Assembly: GCA_032718475.1 (NCBI GenBank)
Contig: JAUCBJ010002302.1
Coordinates: 22,655-86,654, forward strand
DNA from: Nemertoderma westbladi
Lineage: Eukaryota > Xenacoelomorpha > Nemertodermatida > Nemertodermatidae
Length of the DNA: 64,000 bases
Direction: 5' to 3'
Translations under genes and position numbers: made by a program
Part shown: one piece after another, positions 59,001-61,146 of the stretch
How the letters are laid out: each line of letters begins with the position of its first letter
Numbering within the stretch: the stretch's first letter is position 1
Notes under the pieces: model-generated
What the model was told of the DNA's origin: nothing
What the model saw: the letters and a program-made list of their open reading frames with translations, nothing else
The model's database searches: none

Positions 59001-61146
59001 CAAATAGTCACAGACGCACCTGTACTTAGCAAGAGTTAAGCGTACAGTTTGCTGCACCCTAACCAATGTGTATGCTTCGTACCGGTGTGCCTACGTCCTA
59101 TCTGCGTACTAGTATCTGCCTGCGCTCTCTCCCTCCCCCGTAGGAATATGAAGGTCTACTGCGGTTTTTCCTGAATCAAAACAGTACAGTCCCTATGATG
59201 TAATTTTAGGCTTACAGCGTGTCACTACTTCTACCTTTTGATCTTTTGGTCTTACACTTAGGTAGCAAGGATCGAACGCTGTCTAACCTTTCAGGCGATG
59301 GGCGAATAACTCTAGATGGTATTGCGGGTTATCTCTCGTCTACATTCCCCCGATGTTCCTGTTCATTGCTGCGGCCCGATCTCTAGCCGGCCATCCTGTC
59401 CCTGAGTTTGTTCACCGTAGTGAATCCATGATAAAACAGATAGAAAAGGGCTGAGATGTGACTAGTATTTCTGACTTTTATTACAAAAGATATAATAACT
59501 ATTATACAATAAACAATGTAATCTGAAATAAGACAGAAAGTTAAGGTAGATCAGCAATTGAGATTGATAACTAATGAACAAATCGCACCTTTATATACCA
59601 AATTTGTGCCGCAATCAATCGAGAAAATTCTCGATTGTTCTATGGGTTCTAACGGGGTTTTAAAGATAGCTATTGGTCCAGCTAATATATAACTTGCACG
59701 ACATTGGTTACAATCAAATAACTACAGTCTCATTGGTACAGACAAATGCAATTAATTTGTAGCGGTTAATTTAAATGAGTTGAAATTCTGTACAAAAAAT
59801 AATTCGCACTTACTAGGATTCGAACTCAATACCTACTACACATATAATTTCCAACGCTCTACCGACTGAGCTACTGAACCACTTGACCGATAGGTGCACA
59901 ATAGATAGAACCAATACGAATGAGAACTCAAAGCAATCTTTACAAAGTTAATTCGAATAAAAATAAAATTTTGAAAATCCACGGCATTTAGAGAATATAA
60001 TTCTATAGTGAGTCTTGAAGTAAATTTGTTATTTTTAGAGAAAATTAGAGTATTGATGATTTCTTGCACTTTTTATGTAAAGTAAAAAGTTAGTATCAAT
60101 AATATCTCAGACGTTTTTTATATTATAACAAATTACATTTCATTGAATATATTTTAGCTGTTATCTTAATCAGTAACATGTAAATACTTATAGATGAATA
60201 TGTCCACCACCATTACTTCTACCACCGCATCCTACGGCGCACCGTCTCCAGTTTCTGACCAATCAGCGCCGCTAACGGACAGTGGGAGACGGTCAGACAG
60301 ATCCGCCGTGGAGGCCCATCGTTTCCTGCAGTCATCGCAGTCGCACCCGCGGCTGTGGGACAGATCCGCCCCCAATTCCACACAACTCACTGAGGATGTA
60401 ATACCGCGAAAATCGACATTATTTAATAGTTCTAGAACACTCGAACCAGTGGTTGCTATGGCGGCATCTAGTTGTGCTGATGGACAGAGTTTGAGTACTG
60501 CGACCCAACCGAACCTGACGCTGACGTTCAACCAGACGCAGACGAACCCAGATGAGACAGCTAGTCAGAAGGAGGAGTACTATGGTCTCCCAGTCGACTA
60601 TATAGGTGGGTCTGGGTAATTGAACTAAATTGGTCTGAAACTAAATGTACTGTAAGAATTTGGTTAGCTATGTGACTAGAAAGATGCTTTTAGCATTTTT
60701 AATAATCATTTTTTACATACCATGATATTCTTTCAAAACAAGAAATGCAGTTTTATGGTCACAATGAAACATTATGTTATAACGTTATTGATCCGGATGT
60801 TTCATAAATCATACAAACTTGACTGTTAAGCTGTGTAAATCAAAAATTATTTATTTGATTGATTTTAATAACAGGCGATTCTAATAGCCAACTGTTAGAA
60901 TTACTGCAGAGCCGTCTGGAGGCCAGTCAGCTACTCAACGAGTCTCTATACATGGAGATTAGTACTCTACGGGGATTGGATAGTTCGGATAACCTTGGTA
61001 ACAGCGAGTTGGTTAACCAATTGTTGACCGATATACGCAGTCTCCGCATCCGATTGGAGGAGAGTTTGGAGCGGAATTCAAGTCTGGAAGTGCAGCTGTT
61101 GAACAAGTTGAAGGAGCTGGAGGGTGCGGTTCAGTTGAAGGAAGAG
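1927..61146 (+). CDS. CDK5RAP2: Centrosomin/CDK5RAP2/myomegalin-like protein (16 exons seen, 3' end outside the window)
   Basis: Gene-level entry; exons are listed separately. Sixteen GT-AG exons join without phase conflict into about 1,699 codons. Residues about 87-161 match the CM1 motif (PMKEYEK, then DNFNLRCRVFYAEE, then LKQEVETLK). In this family CM1 binds and activates gamma-tubulin ring complexes at centrosomes and other microtubule-organising centres. Exon 6 (EKKFALSRDKTIQGL) matches the block following CM1 in CDK5RAP2, and most of the remainder is charged coiled coil. Exon 16 resembles the leucine-rich SLRIRLEESLERN segment of CDK5RAP2/PDE4DIP. The C-terminal CM2 domain and stop codon are not in the window; vertebrate CDK5RAP2 is about 1,900 residues, so some 200 or more are probably missing. 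Family membership is strong. Whether it is closer to CDK5RAP2 or PDE4DIP cannot be decided, and invertebrates usually have one such gene. Intron 14 alone spans 24.7 kb. Confidence 0.93.
2034..3671. other. Intron 1
   Basis: Non-coding. It contains a C-run (2867-2881) beside a fragment of the ctgctccttt foldback family (about 2890-2995), short tatg repeats near 2511-2524, and a separately listed direct duplication at 3118-3390. Nothing coding is supported. Confidence 0.7.
3118..3390. repeat. Direct duplication of about 90 bp
   Basis: Two copies at about 3130-3222 and 3305-3390 share ttcccgt-ttttttcc, ccgggaaatttgagaaa and atcagagtcttttcata. They differ by several substitutions and are separated by roughly 80 unrelated bases. 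Non-coding, in intron 1; possibly the remains of a longer repeat family. Confidence 0.75.
3672..3843 (+). CDS. CDK5RAP2: Exon 2: linker and beginning of CM1
   Basis: The acceptor is ttacccacag and the donor AAG|gttatt. One base completes the split codon, then 57 codons follow from DRVAADTAVALWDAADHL to RPMKEYEK. The closing MKEYEK is the standard entry to CM1 (MKDFE or MKEYE in known family members). Exon 3 continues the motif in phase 0. Confidence 0.92.
3990..4208. mobile_element. Foldback-family fragment bounded by poly-G and poly-C
   Basis: An 18-base G run (3990-4007) and a 24-base C run (4185-4208) bracket about 177 bases. These contain gaaaggagcaggttacag and aaccaaaacaataaac, the same motifs as the 350-660 element. 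It looks like a diverged non-coding member in intron 2. Homopolymer lengths are prone to sequencing error. Confidence 0.55.
4209..4945. other. Rest of intron 2
   Basis: AT-rich, with no ORF, RNA gene or repeat recognised. Confidence 0.6.
4946..5151 (+). CDS. CDK5RAP2: Exon 3: CM1 gamma-tubulin-complex activating motif
   Basis: The acceptor is cccctgtag and the donor GCGAA|gtaagt. It encodes 68 codons plus two bases: MIDSLKADNFNLRCRVFY, a short Gly/Lys spacer, then ELNITLKVSNDSLKQEVETL and KQELIEQA. This aligns closely with family CM1 (a KENFNLKLRIYFLEE-type core, then LKVEVESLK). It is a splice-internal exon, so the ATG at 4946 is not a start. Its last 26 bases and donor are the seed of the 51-bp array that follows. 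Confidence 0.95.
5126..8114 (+). repeat. 51-bp minisatellite made of exon-3 end plus its 5' splice site, 59 donor copies
   Basis: Each unit repeats the last 26 bases of exon 3 (AAACAAGAGTTAATAGAGCA then GGCGAA), the donor gtaagt and about 19 bases of intron (aggtggtacctggtggatg). The first and last exon-end/donor sites are exactly 58 x 51 bp apart, so there are 59 of them with no indels. Only three substitutions were seen, near 5532, 5739 and 5995. The array is open on both strands in some frames because 51 is divisible by three, but the exon's own frame meets TAA within every donor. It fills most of intron 3. Confidence 0.98.
8252..8375 (+). CDS. CDK5RAP2: Exon 4: coiled-coil segment
   Basis: The acceptor is ttacttacag and the donor GACCAG|gttggt. 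One base completes the Lys codon left by the first exon-3 donor, then 41 codons follow (ATIDSLNVTGDF to KDKSRLVDQ), ending in phase 0. Because the 51-bp array is a multiple of three, splicing from any donor in it would give the same phase here. Confidence 0.9.
8548..8826 (+). CDS. CDK5RAP2: Exon 5: Gly/Arg-rich linker between coils
   Basis: The acceptor is cctctatag and the donor GAACTG|gtgggt, giving 93 codons in phase 0. A short coil (LREKSLMEVELRDLRQFQ) leads to an Ala/Gly stretch, an RERRHSGDVSLLDRHRGRSP segment and an acidic Ser-rich tail. Base composition is clearly GC-richer than neighbouring exons. The RHSGD and GRSPDED sites look like possible phosphorylation sites (inference). Reading past the donor gives a stop four codons later. 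Confidence 0.85.
8936..9199 (+). CDS. CDK5RAP2: Exon 6: conserved coiled coil (RDKxIQGL block)
   Basis: The acceptor is a T-rich tract ending ctcag, and the donor is TACAAG|gtattc. It holds 88 codons in phase 0. The segment DLAKEKKFALSRDKTIQGLV matches the CDK5RAP2 block with the EKK-x2-L-x-RDK-x-IQGL pattern, a second anchor for family identity beyond CM1. Confidence 0.92.
9454..9631 (+). CDS. CDK5RAP2: Exon 7: polar linker
   Basis: The acceptor is aatattacag and the donor GCTACAG|gtgggt, giving 59 codons plus one base. It encodes ILMGYAIKRNENEVINLYHS followed by an acidic, then basic (RRNRRGSKGK) stretch. The frame is open beyond the donor for another 60 codons, so intron retention is possible, but the phase-1 donor fits exon 8 exactly. 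Confidence 0.82.
9632..10179. other. Intron 7
   Basis: Ordinary intron sequence. Exon 7 and exon 8 phases meet directly, so no extra exon is needed. Open frames on either side are read-through only. Confidence 0.6.
10180..10446 (+). CDS. CDK5RAP2: Exon 8: coiled coil
   Basis: The acceptor is tctcttctcag and the donor GTTG|gtaagt. Two bases complete an Asp codon and 88 codons follow (LVNTLIKDLAACEGDKY to EETDTRNRV), ending in phase 1. There is a clear heptad pattern with Leu at a/d positions (DELHLVIEQRERELDRLKED). Confidence 0.9.
10803..11271. mobile_element. MITE-like element with long terminal inverted repeats
   Basis: The left end (gtcaccccagggctgaactg, running to about 10915) is the inverted complement of the right end (about 11130-11271, ending cagttcagccctggggtgac). 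The arms also share the tgacgatgtccggg / ccggacatcgtca part. No coding capacity is visible inside 469 bp. It lies in intron 8. A clean target duplication could not be defined. Confidence 0.82.
11272..11611. other. Right part of intron 8
   Basis: AT-rich, with small gattgatcgattg-type repeats near 11395-11430. No gene seen. Confidence 0.6.
11612..11797 (+). CDS. CDK5RAP2: Exon 9: Ser/Pro-rich segment ending in the array seed
   Basis: The acceptor is ttcctctcag and the donor TTGTTAG|gtgagt. Two bases complete a Gly codon, then 61 codons (ETLPTPPSVTFNKDLL to NDVCMTSLL) and one base. The last 16 bases (tatgacgtcattgtta plus G) and the donor are the seed of the 32-bp array. The Pro-directed sites TPPS, TPRY and SPLE are possible kinase targets (inference). 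Confidence 0.9.
11781..14528 (+). repeat. 32-bp minisatellite of exon-9 end plus donor, about 86 copies, each with TGACGTCA
   Basis: The unit is tatgacgtcattgttggg followed by tgagttgagtatag. The spacing from the first to the last TGACGTCA (11783 to 14498) equals 85 units of 32 bp minus five units that are one base short, and all five short units can be seen. Two main unit types occur: ggtgagt keeps a consensus 5' splice site, while gggggagt destroys its GT. Every copy holds the palindrome TGACGTCA, which matches the cAMP response element. It fills most of intron 9. Confidence 0.97.
14585..14808 (+). CDS. CDK5RAP2: Exon 10: coiled coil
   Basis: The acceptor is acttgtataatag, only about 57 bases after the 32-bp array, and the donor GCCGAG|gtgagg. 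It completes an Asp codon and adds 74 codons: DTTADIPVSTNMLVLEEG, then a regular coil (VTELESRLVDKLAYIEQLEG). Phase 0 at the end. Confidence 0.9.
15046..17098 (+). CDS. CDK5RAP2: Exon 11: long central coiled coil (684 codons)
   Basis: The acceptor is gatggatttag and the donor GATATAG|gtaagt, phase 0 to phase 1. It is nearly continuous coiled coil from VDNEMRAKNQAVEEYSQL through repeated E/K/L heptads. A Pro/Ser-rich break (VYRSPRRVPAYADSGRSP, then ESESASPPNRR) lies near residue 1255 of the assembled protein. A further coil (YIAELQTELATTIGNYRS) leads to the LRNLWSWAMDRL patch. The segment 16470-16960 is much richer in G+C than the first part of the exon. Reading past the donor adds about 28 codons before a stop. 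Antisense frames here are shadows. Confidence 0.95.
17405..17532 (+). CDS. CDK5RAP2: Exon 12: short Ser-rich segment
   Basis: The acceptor is tgctttctag and the donor AACGAG|gttagt. Two bases complete an Asp codon, then 42 codons: QPNQKSLNIRTSKSLPDL followed by TFSLFGVNAMAESL and so on. The basic/Ser TSKSLPDL patch recalls the basic Ser-rich linker that binds EB1 in CDK5RAP2, but the strict SxIP/SxLP spacing is not met, so no EB1 site is called. Confidence 0.87.
17533..17950. other. Left part of intron 12
   Basis: No gene seen. It ends at the terminal inverted repeat of the composite element that begins at 17951. Confidence 0.55.
18180..18650. mobile_element. Palindromic element nested in the left inverted repeat, TTA target duplication
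   Basis: The ends tctcaatcatttca and tgaaatgattgaga are inverted complements and continue through ggcttatatcaatagaaagc. Flanking tta occurs at 18177-18179 and 18651-18653. Removing 474 bp restores the outer transposon's inverted repeat. The inner arms contain an inverted pair of gcataccggtcaggcaatct-type sequence with a tRNA-like D-arm look. A TTA duplication suits PIF/Harbinger MITEs, which is inference. A related piece lies at 42880-42970. Confidence 0.78.
19818..20872 (+). repeat. 39-bp minisatellite with CACGTG in nearly every unit
   Basis: The consensus is gtgatggcgttacacgtgaa then ggacttagagattaagtta, interspersed with shortened units (ttacacgtgaaggacttag) and gggatgg variants. About 29 CACGTG motifs were counted by eye. 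Unit length 39 keeps one frame open over the last third, giving a spurious 13-residue repeat ORF. It lies inside the 17951-21676 transposon. Confidence 0.92.
21843..21972 (+). CDS. CDK5RAP2: Exon 13: coiled-coil segment
   Basis: The acceptor is catcgttacag and the donor ATCACTG|gtaagt. It holds 43 codons plus one base: LPEVVSATDSAEVIADLRSQ, then LAVSMERGDILKVQLNDL. Phases match exon 12 (0) and exon 14 (1). Confidence 0.88.
21973..22520. other. Left part of intron 13
   Basis: AT-rich with no supported gene, before the ggatccgg repeats. Confidence 0.55.
22535..23170 (+). repeat. About 53-bp repeat with ggatccgg cores
   Basis: It starts with compound ggatccggatccgg palindromes (22537-22600), passes through degenerate units, then has regular units from about 22700 to 23170: ggatccggaatggagtgtaa, aacacggattttcgttaatt and accaagttttgtt. 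About eight regular copies at 53-bp spacing. Confidence 0.88.
23171..23499. other. Spacer with short gggacac repeats
   Basis: The phrase attaatgagggacaca and its variants repeat several times at 23190-23340. Nothing coding. Confidence 0.55.
23500..23600 (+). promoter_or_regulatory. Possible RNA polymerase II promoter
   Basis: An inverted CCAAT box (ctgattggct, 23500-23509) lies about 88 bases ahead of a TATA-like tatttaag (23591-23598), itself 80 bases before the ATG at 23678. Spacing and order are typical, but the motifs are short and no initiator is clear. Confidence 0.35.
23678..23820 (+). CDS. Unrecognised possible first exon ahead of the 13-bp array
   Basis: The ATG opens 47 codons plus two bases: MDDSDDFVKIPFTGFVIPSP, NDTAIVEPLELTTQ, then SCTPSPEKKKT. 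The composition looks like real protein (acidic N-terminus, hydrophobic FVIPSP, Ser/Pro/Lys tail), unlike nearby intron ORFs. It ends ACCAG|gtgtat exactly where the 13-bp array begins, so the array edge coincides with a candidate 5' splice site. If unspliced, the frame runs through the array to 24652 (324 codons). It lies in intron 13 of the host gene, same strand. It could be a nested gene, a transposon's first exon or chance. No family recognised. Confidence 0.4.
23821..24623 (+). repeat. 13-bp minisatellite (gtgtatgctcctg), about 62 copies
   Basis: The unit gtgtatgctcctg has occasional cccctg, caggtg and cacctg variants. Because 13 is not divisible by three and the unit holds no stop in several registers, many frames on both strands are open; this is a property of the unit, not evidence of coding. 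A block of about 195 bp (roughly 23919-24100 and 24114-24295) appears duplicated. Confidence 0.96.
24624..25203. other. Spacer between 13-bp and 30-bp arrays
   Basis: A 69-codon frame (24645-24854) encodes hydrophobic-polar sequence including MLHEDPTQIVLGKFLNFC. It may be a relic of the unknown 23678 gene or of a transposon, but has no recognisable domain. Near 24885 the phrase gctcgccccaca recurs at 21-33 of the window, hinting at a shared interspersed repeat. Confidence 0.4.
25205..25274 (-). repeat. Degenerate tRNA-like (SINE-type) fragment
   Basis: On the - strand the sequence starts ggcgcggagtggatcagttg and then ggagagcg, close to a Pol III A box. It ends gagtttaatccccac, a B box with mismatches. 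The acceptor ends do not pair, so it is not a functional tRNA gene; a tRNA-derived SINE head is likely. Confidence 0.5.
25333..34816 (+). repeat. 30-bp minisatellite/satellite, about 315 copies over 9.5 kb
   Basis: The unit is aatactagaggtctcgctac then ggacctaatg. The centre (about 28550-34370) is almost pure 30-mers, broken only by occasional 31-bp units with an extra G. The flanks (25333-28550 and 34370-34816) carry gttctc, gcgg, gggg and aagg variants and 31- and 32-bp units. The ten-residue ORFs read from it are by-products of a stop-free 30-bp unit and are not called as genes. Intron 13. Confidence 0.98.
34817..35435. other. Right part of intron 13
   Basis: AT-rich intron sequence; no feature seen before exon 14. 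Confidence 0.6.
35436..35530 (+). CDS. CDK5RAP2: Exon 14: short acidic exon
   Basis: The acceptor is gatctctctctag and the donor GAAGAT|gtaagt. It completes a Gly codon and adds 31 codons (LVSAGDLTSLLSDDTVND then LQAIVKEVTPKED), ending in phase 0. It is flanked by the 30-bp array (intron 13) and the 48-bp array (intron 14). Confidence 0.85.
35531..35841. other. Start of intron 14
   Basis: AT-rich; nothing supported. The 48-bp array starts about 310 bases after the exon 14 donor, so the donor is not part of the unit here. Confidence 0.6.
35842..39123 (+). repeat. 48-bp minisatellite, left block (about 68 copies)
   Basis: The unit is tacaacctcgtgaattattt, ctgacgactgtactgtacca, cactgcga. Variants include gaatgt for gactgt, cagcact, tccgatacaacctcctaa and a few 49-bp gttactg units. 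It is more diverged than the 51-, 32- and 30-bp arrays. Sixteen-residue repeat ORFs on both strands follow from a 48-bp stop-free unit. Confidence 0.97.
39113..39123. repeat. Target-site duplication of the LINE (left copy)
   Basis: gtgaattattt here and at 41823-41833 flank the LINE. It is part of the 48-bp unit, so chance similarity between array units must be allowed for, but the array breaks at exactly this phase and resumes at the same phase. Confidence 0.75.
39124..41822 (+). pseudogene. Degenerate, 5'-truncated non-LTR retrotransposon (endonuclease + reverse transcriptase)
   Basis: It begins inside an apurinic-type endonuclease domain (GGIGLLMNPTAHAALDKI, then VCYSPTSV). Further on come the DHILFRRKY and SSDHRLIVAKV endonuclease signatures. 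The RT is recognisable from 40360: ASGVDGVPPEVFKI, KLVPVPKKGN, FRGISLISIAAKLYNRIILN, QNGFRKGRGT, then LAVIFVDIFKAFDSV. The catalytic FADD box is at about 41128-41143. A conserved C-terminal region (LRFAGHCFRREDQPVHYLVL) ends with the stop at 41746. Several frame changes and stops (near 39410, 39955, 40930-41040 and 41194) make it dead. The VDDFxYLGSWI segment is missing near 41290. Clade is not resolved; it resembles RTE/CR1-like elements. Confidence 0.9.
41823..42255 (+). repeat. 48-bp minisatellite, right block (about 9 copies)
   Basis: Same unit as 35842-39123, displaced by the LINE insertion. It ends tccgatacaacctgctcctt, where the array meets a ctgctccttt motif also found in the foldback family near 420. 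Confidence 0.95.
42256..43408. other. Intron 14 between the 48-bp array and the BEL element
   Basis: Mostly AT-rich. The segment 42880-42970 (gcttgcataccggtcaggca and atctgc) matches the inner arm of the 18180-18650 element. The sequence just before 43409 carries the gtgag target duplication (43404-43408). Confidence 0.6.
43409..45334 (-). repeat. 3' LTR of the BEL/Pao element
   Basis: Nearly identical to 58083-60007. It includes a tRNA-like stretch (45134-45212) and short non-coding ORFs. A short purine stretch (ggagcgg, - strand) just outside at about 45335-45341 is a weak candidate for the polypurine tract. Confidence 0.95.
45134..45212 (-). repeat. tRNA-like segment inside the LTR (also 59808-59884)
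   Basis: On the - strand gtagctcagtcggtagagcg is an excellent Pol III A box/D-arm, and gagttcgaatcc is a near-perfect B box, about 45 bases apart. Anticodon and T stems pair poorly and acceptor ends do not match, so this is a tRNA-derived remnant or internal promoter, not a working tRNA gene. It is present in both LTRs. Confidence 0.7.
45335..46088 (-). other. BEL/Pao 3' untranslated region
   Basis: A-rich on the + strand, with imperfect repeats of ttgcataaattcaaa and aattacaaata, and two copies of the dispersed aggctcacgagtcttcc-type motif (45791 and 46052). Confidence 0.6.
46089..47898 (-). CDS. BEL/Pao 3' ORF region: triple zinc-knuckle protein in three reading frames
   Basis: Downstream of Pol, where some retroelements carry an envelope gene. 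Three overlapping - strand frames cover it: 47898-47455, about 47750-47186 and 47345-46089. The last frame holds three Cys/His knuckles: CSKCGVAGHHMTKC and CTYCNIKGHRASEC (both strict C-x2-C-x4-H-x4-C) and CRWCGDQGSHTFYTC (one residue longer). It ends in a basic RSFRGRGRARSTKR tail. This points to nucleic-acid binding, not an envelope: no signal peptide or membrane segment was seen. The second and third frames have no ATG where they take over, so frameshift mutations, programmed frameshifting or splicing are all possible. Function unknown. Confidence 0.65.
47899..48450 (-). other. BEL/Pao spacer between Pol and the 3' ORF region
   Basis: No ATG-initiated frame of note. Holds another copy of the dispersed ggctcgcaagtcttcc motif at 48153. 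Confidence 0.5.
48451..57273 (-). CDS. BEL/Pao Gag-Pol polyprotein (2,940 codons, uninterrupted)
   Basis: Starts at a true ATG (57273). Gag includes a long Glu/Ala/Gln coiled coil (about residues 250-480), three copies of a 28-residue repeat (about 610-690), a Pao-type Gag domain (PPKFSGSSKHWHTFVDYI, about 860) and a CCHC knuckle (CWRCTRHGHVRKDC, about 1138). Pol follows: aspartic protease (ILDSASSHSYVD, about 1268), reverse transcriptase (VRVVNDCAALFEG about 1664; YVDD about 1790), the Pao-specific segment after RT, RNase H (FSDASDNGFG, about 1968), integrase HHCC finger (about 2568-2600) and DDE core (D near 2630, D in YSDQGTNF near 2693, E in WERLIRS near 2741), then the C-terminal PGDHVLLAEVNLKRRFW domain. 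An Asp/Pro-rich repetitive stretch of about 130 residues sits between RNase H and integrase. All catalytic motifs look intact. Confidence 0.96.
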   Translation of the reverse strand: MSDKQDYTKNTPTDYDSCDADKSAAEEQQGKTREPTEPTPCASPVHPAGVPDAVVRGDGRTEDFLTVPQPRYRETDMVSSAGSQESVVRSVGGYMAHITRSIGEGQRVLDELTAPMSRFEFYTLQVRVQSKVYKSVDNLVGLQDLARQRQDMDTQLRILEKLMIAREKLIQFKSTIRQIQQEQADQLLGESVSDELLQPEEEQELYRLDGQLKHLTDHLRMCGEDVGDWETVPEYTRETSPVRIESAPGILNQSLVSIRSEINEVSMVTSEVARQQQQFYRQQHEMEEQTQLLMIQTAVEEEKIRVANVARISHLQEQAELEAAEMERLELDIAQQAAAAELAQRTATAELERQTAAAAAELERQTAAAELERQTEAAELERKRLVSEARVEMKTRQIKAQQAIRQAEFEAQQQQTEQREKEVKLRFELEKRARELAETKENLDLLARDRSMRSRDGHDLDQIEVRHRQIQERKKEGSVGAPGRERQLVKDLCQRFPQVTHMFAPVTTKEPVSIAGSSNISPIHGATEHRFVIPDEFTLPRATSSPIPKVKVSNPPITDRSSLLVEPVLLTTKQVSPPLTPKPVTHYAYPMTFRPTRPLDSNAVTRPPVQFTSQSTTSRKTCEPTEQRRPVDTRPFNQFTSQSTTSRKTCEPTEQRRPVDTRPFNQFTSQSTTSRKTCEPTEQRKPVDDVPKRNVRIRTAQRTRARRPPYPGDSSTSSESDYPEREVFRTGAADKCKRERSDNSFIDNPPQNTPTQKALQPTDAISTQQFADILRPVVNKLAQIEERLEEVETDSSRNTEFEHNSHPKDPQRPIPSRNTSYQGKAPKRDINQITNQGRETLNVAEEIAKFAARQGLPVQQPPKFSGSSKHWHTFVDYIESQIAVCAFTSREKFNYLLQMLSGEPKRLAETFVGVPDAFELAYDRLTSIYGGTVSMARSVIEELCKGGAITKPVDLLKLADEIKNAITTLRSIGQLDYGNTPTVLLKIIGRLHHRLRREWRKVEYQREERGGFLKLEDVYLLISREAVVETRSNYTDQHIVAEGITLPSSNRQKPQTTSTKTATYATPTESRQFSDGSRVSAPIGTKQTRQQLSTDFSGCQYCEHLGKRYIGHKLRGCRQFRELNSEERRLQIRPLDSCWRCTRHGHVRKDCPNTDTCPSCGRNHDGLLHTDSHTPTKRFAREHPEAAARCDAAYRKRESKTTPTFVTHIEDCFSEQSGSSDEELEDDDEYSNGDEQPSIALLTTDQLKGFSVIPIKITGTKGSKRIYAILDSASSHSYVDEKIADVVTDLRQGKHVSYTVSSMHGQRAIPVTRVKLDLDSLLPKSQHSERERSLLPFKDLTFAATKDFSNLLGPVPEQSLEDRKYFRHIGVPECPVNYRSVAMLIGTDQFNLHQVWETRPSAVVAGNAYACRTPIGWYTRAPVRTLDVSDEEDDVQSTCSLLTTNSIHSFSHDVNHTTLQSTKHDRRVTSMISHKEQLTHQVSLELGEKTSQLEIPSTTDDRLASLPTPITSTVPVDIDDDALKNHQMEQAALDKELTEKTIRWLEQDTAEPGSYEPCMSEQEKQSLKIMEDTIRQTKDGHYEVGMLWRSQSPKLINNYPLALRRLHSIRQRLLKDEKAHLQYNTQMETYLTKGYAIRMTNPEIVTDQTYYLPHHYVRHPDKPDKVRVVNDCAALFEGMSLNSELMDGPNMNNYLMGVIMRFRQRQVAFTCDVEAMFHQVKALERDRDSLRFLWYPEGDLSLPPATYQMQVRVFGARDSPNCTMYALKQAARDQKHLYDPEIIKIVERDFYVDDGLQSCDTVERATTVAHQLRDCLAGGGFNLTKFASNSAELVDSFGTTERGGGDIDLEFEPLPTTKVLGLFWDPNTDNFRVKVRLDSQENTLTKRSCLSKLSRLFDPLGFISPVILQARIYMRSIWKDGLTWDEPISSDQVDLWKTWEAELSSLEDYSIPRVYFPLQSTFPDNLELHCFSDASDNGFGVAAYLRRQVDSDEFDVSLITSKAKTMPTKYMTTPRAELQAATLSTTIVNLIQTELQSSLQIFYWTDATLVLFYINNDTLEFKTFVANRRAEILDRSIKEDWRHCPGPQNPADIASRGMMPEEFCKPENKEFWQHGPQFLQKSTQDWPPLYDNKSNTIPKDAEIKKPKKGKAKKKTTAVKLKKKPKAKWKDITSKVKRGRLASLSTPDISPDGQPDTLLDSQPDILPDISQNVSPDISNVLTNSKAAVSLLERPSIDKQPDTLPDVSPDKLLDGQPDVLPDTSLDISPEVPRNILPDMSQNVLPDTGNILTNSEAAVSLLERPCIDKLPILTHLSNHKHGETSCITDVGSTYANVNTGVTLRSRDIPNLQPMVRPGINVGRKISLPKPADPIEFKPPLTIDLQSTDNQGKKTKKDKLLVDPDGSTVNKGILTGGPVGPSSNSKPSKISIDLPDDVTITHVDRIVNLTDSWTNACRKLAWIVRFVQYVKGKRDFTRRLTLAEIDRCEIKLIRHYQLRYFAREFTSINQGQPIKSSPILSWSPIIYNGLICHKSRLQNIDFNTNFRYPIIIPQHHELQRAMILDAHLHLKHAGRHHCLSYLRTRFVLIRPSKALSSVTRTCIICKKVHSRIGTQEMSELPQARLQAFRPPFTETGIDCFGPIHTKRGRILVKRWGLIFTCMSSRAVHIERVMYLSTNAFILALRRFIARRGLVKCLYSDQGTNFVGARNEIARAFKKLDHDQISNELQPHKIVWKFNPPDSPWRGGVWERLIRSIKTAMAKVIPVNHILTDDQLTTLFVEIEAILNTRPIVLVPDDKQSQFALTPAHLLMQAPTTLTPISIPTESDSYGRKAWKITQLLANKFWEIWQNHYLPSISARTTWYNNTRALKPGDHVLLAEVNLKRRFWITGVILATHPSMDGVTRTVTVRTIDGRTVDRPTQRLVLLEETRNESGDYKSPPNTSK
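55215..55445 (-). repeat. 84-bp tandem repeat inside gag (2.7 copies)
   Basis: Encodes TSRKTCEPTEQR and RPVDTRPFNQFTSQ in 28-residue periods, almost identical at DNA level. Each copy includes the dispersed ggctcacaagtcttcc motif. Confidence 0.9.
57274..58082 (-). promoter_or_regulatory. BEL/Pao 5' leader with a strong splice-donor match and a threefold repeat
   Basis: On the - strand a consensus 5' splice site CG|gtaagtt lies at 57323, about 50 bases before the Gag ATG. Further upstream, three near-copies of aaaattagcctaNcggccaa-tttta occur at about 57359-57480. These could serve splicing and RNA packaging respectively; both uses are inference. Confidence 0.45.
58083..60007 (-). repeat. 5' LTR of the BEL/Pao element
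   Basis: Upstream LTR relative to the - strand Gag-Pol frame; it should carry the promoter. Immediately downstream (below 58083) no TGG-type primer-binding site is evident, so the primer tRNA is unknown. Confidence 0.95.
60194..60605 (+). CDS. CDK5RAP2: Exon 15: Ser/Thr-rich low-complexity linker
   Basis: The acceptor is aaatacttatag, 187 bases after the BEL element, and the donor is TATATAG|gtgggt. It holds 137 codons plus one base and begins in phase 0 with MNMSTTITSTTASYGAPS. It is rich in S/T/P/Q with no predicted coil, a plausible regulatory linker. The leading ATG could mimic a gene start, but the phases fit exons 14 and 16. An unseen small exon inside intron 14 cannot be excluded. Confidence 0.8.
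60606..60874. other. Intron 15
   Basis: A 269-bp AT-rich intron; nothing else seen. Confidence 0.7.
60875..61146 (+). CDS. CDK5RAP2: Exon 16: conserved coiled coil (SLRIRLEESLERN block)
   Basis: The acceptor is tttaataacag and the donor GAAGAG|gtgggt. It completes a Gly codon and adds 90 codons: NSQLLELLQSRLEASQLL through LLTDIRSLRIRLEESLERN to AVQLKEE. The LRxxLEESxxxN pattern is typical of the CDK5RAP2/PDE4DIP mid-to-C-terminal coil. The reading frame stays open past the donor through the 18-bp array to a TGA at 61846, so a longer read-through form is possible. Later exons must lie beyond the window. Confidence 0.85.

Larger units (their letters stand above)
43409..60007 (-). mobile_element. 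Full-length BEL/Pao LTR retrotransposon (16.6 kb)
   Basis: Two LTRs of about 1,925 bp (43409-45334 and 58083-60007) flank a Gag-Pol frame on the - strand. The host sequence gtgag is duplicated at 43404-43408 and 60008-60012. LTR ends are TATAG...AATTA (- strand) rather than TG...CA. The LTRs differ by one substitution (43669 against 58343) and one single-base indel near 43871, as far as comparison by eye shows, so insertion was recent. It lies antisense in intron 14 of the host gene, the orientation usually best tolerated. At 16.6 kb it is long for BEL/Pao, because of a long Gag, a repeat-rich insert in Pol and an extra 3' ORF region. Confidence 0.95.

Noticed and set aside
43413-60005. LTR boundaries set at the nearest TG...CA
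   Set aside because: The 5-bp gtgag duplication fits exactly when the LTR is taken as taattgaag...ttctata, so the non-canonical ends are preferred.
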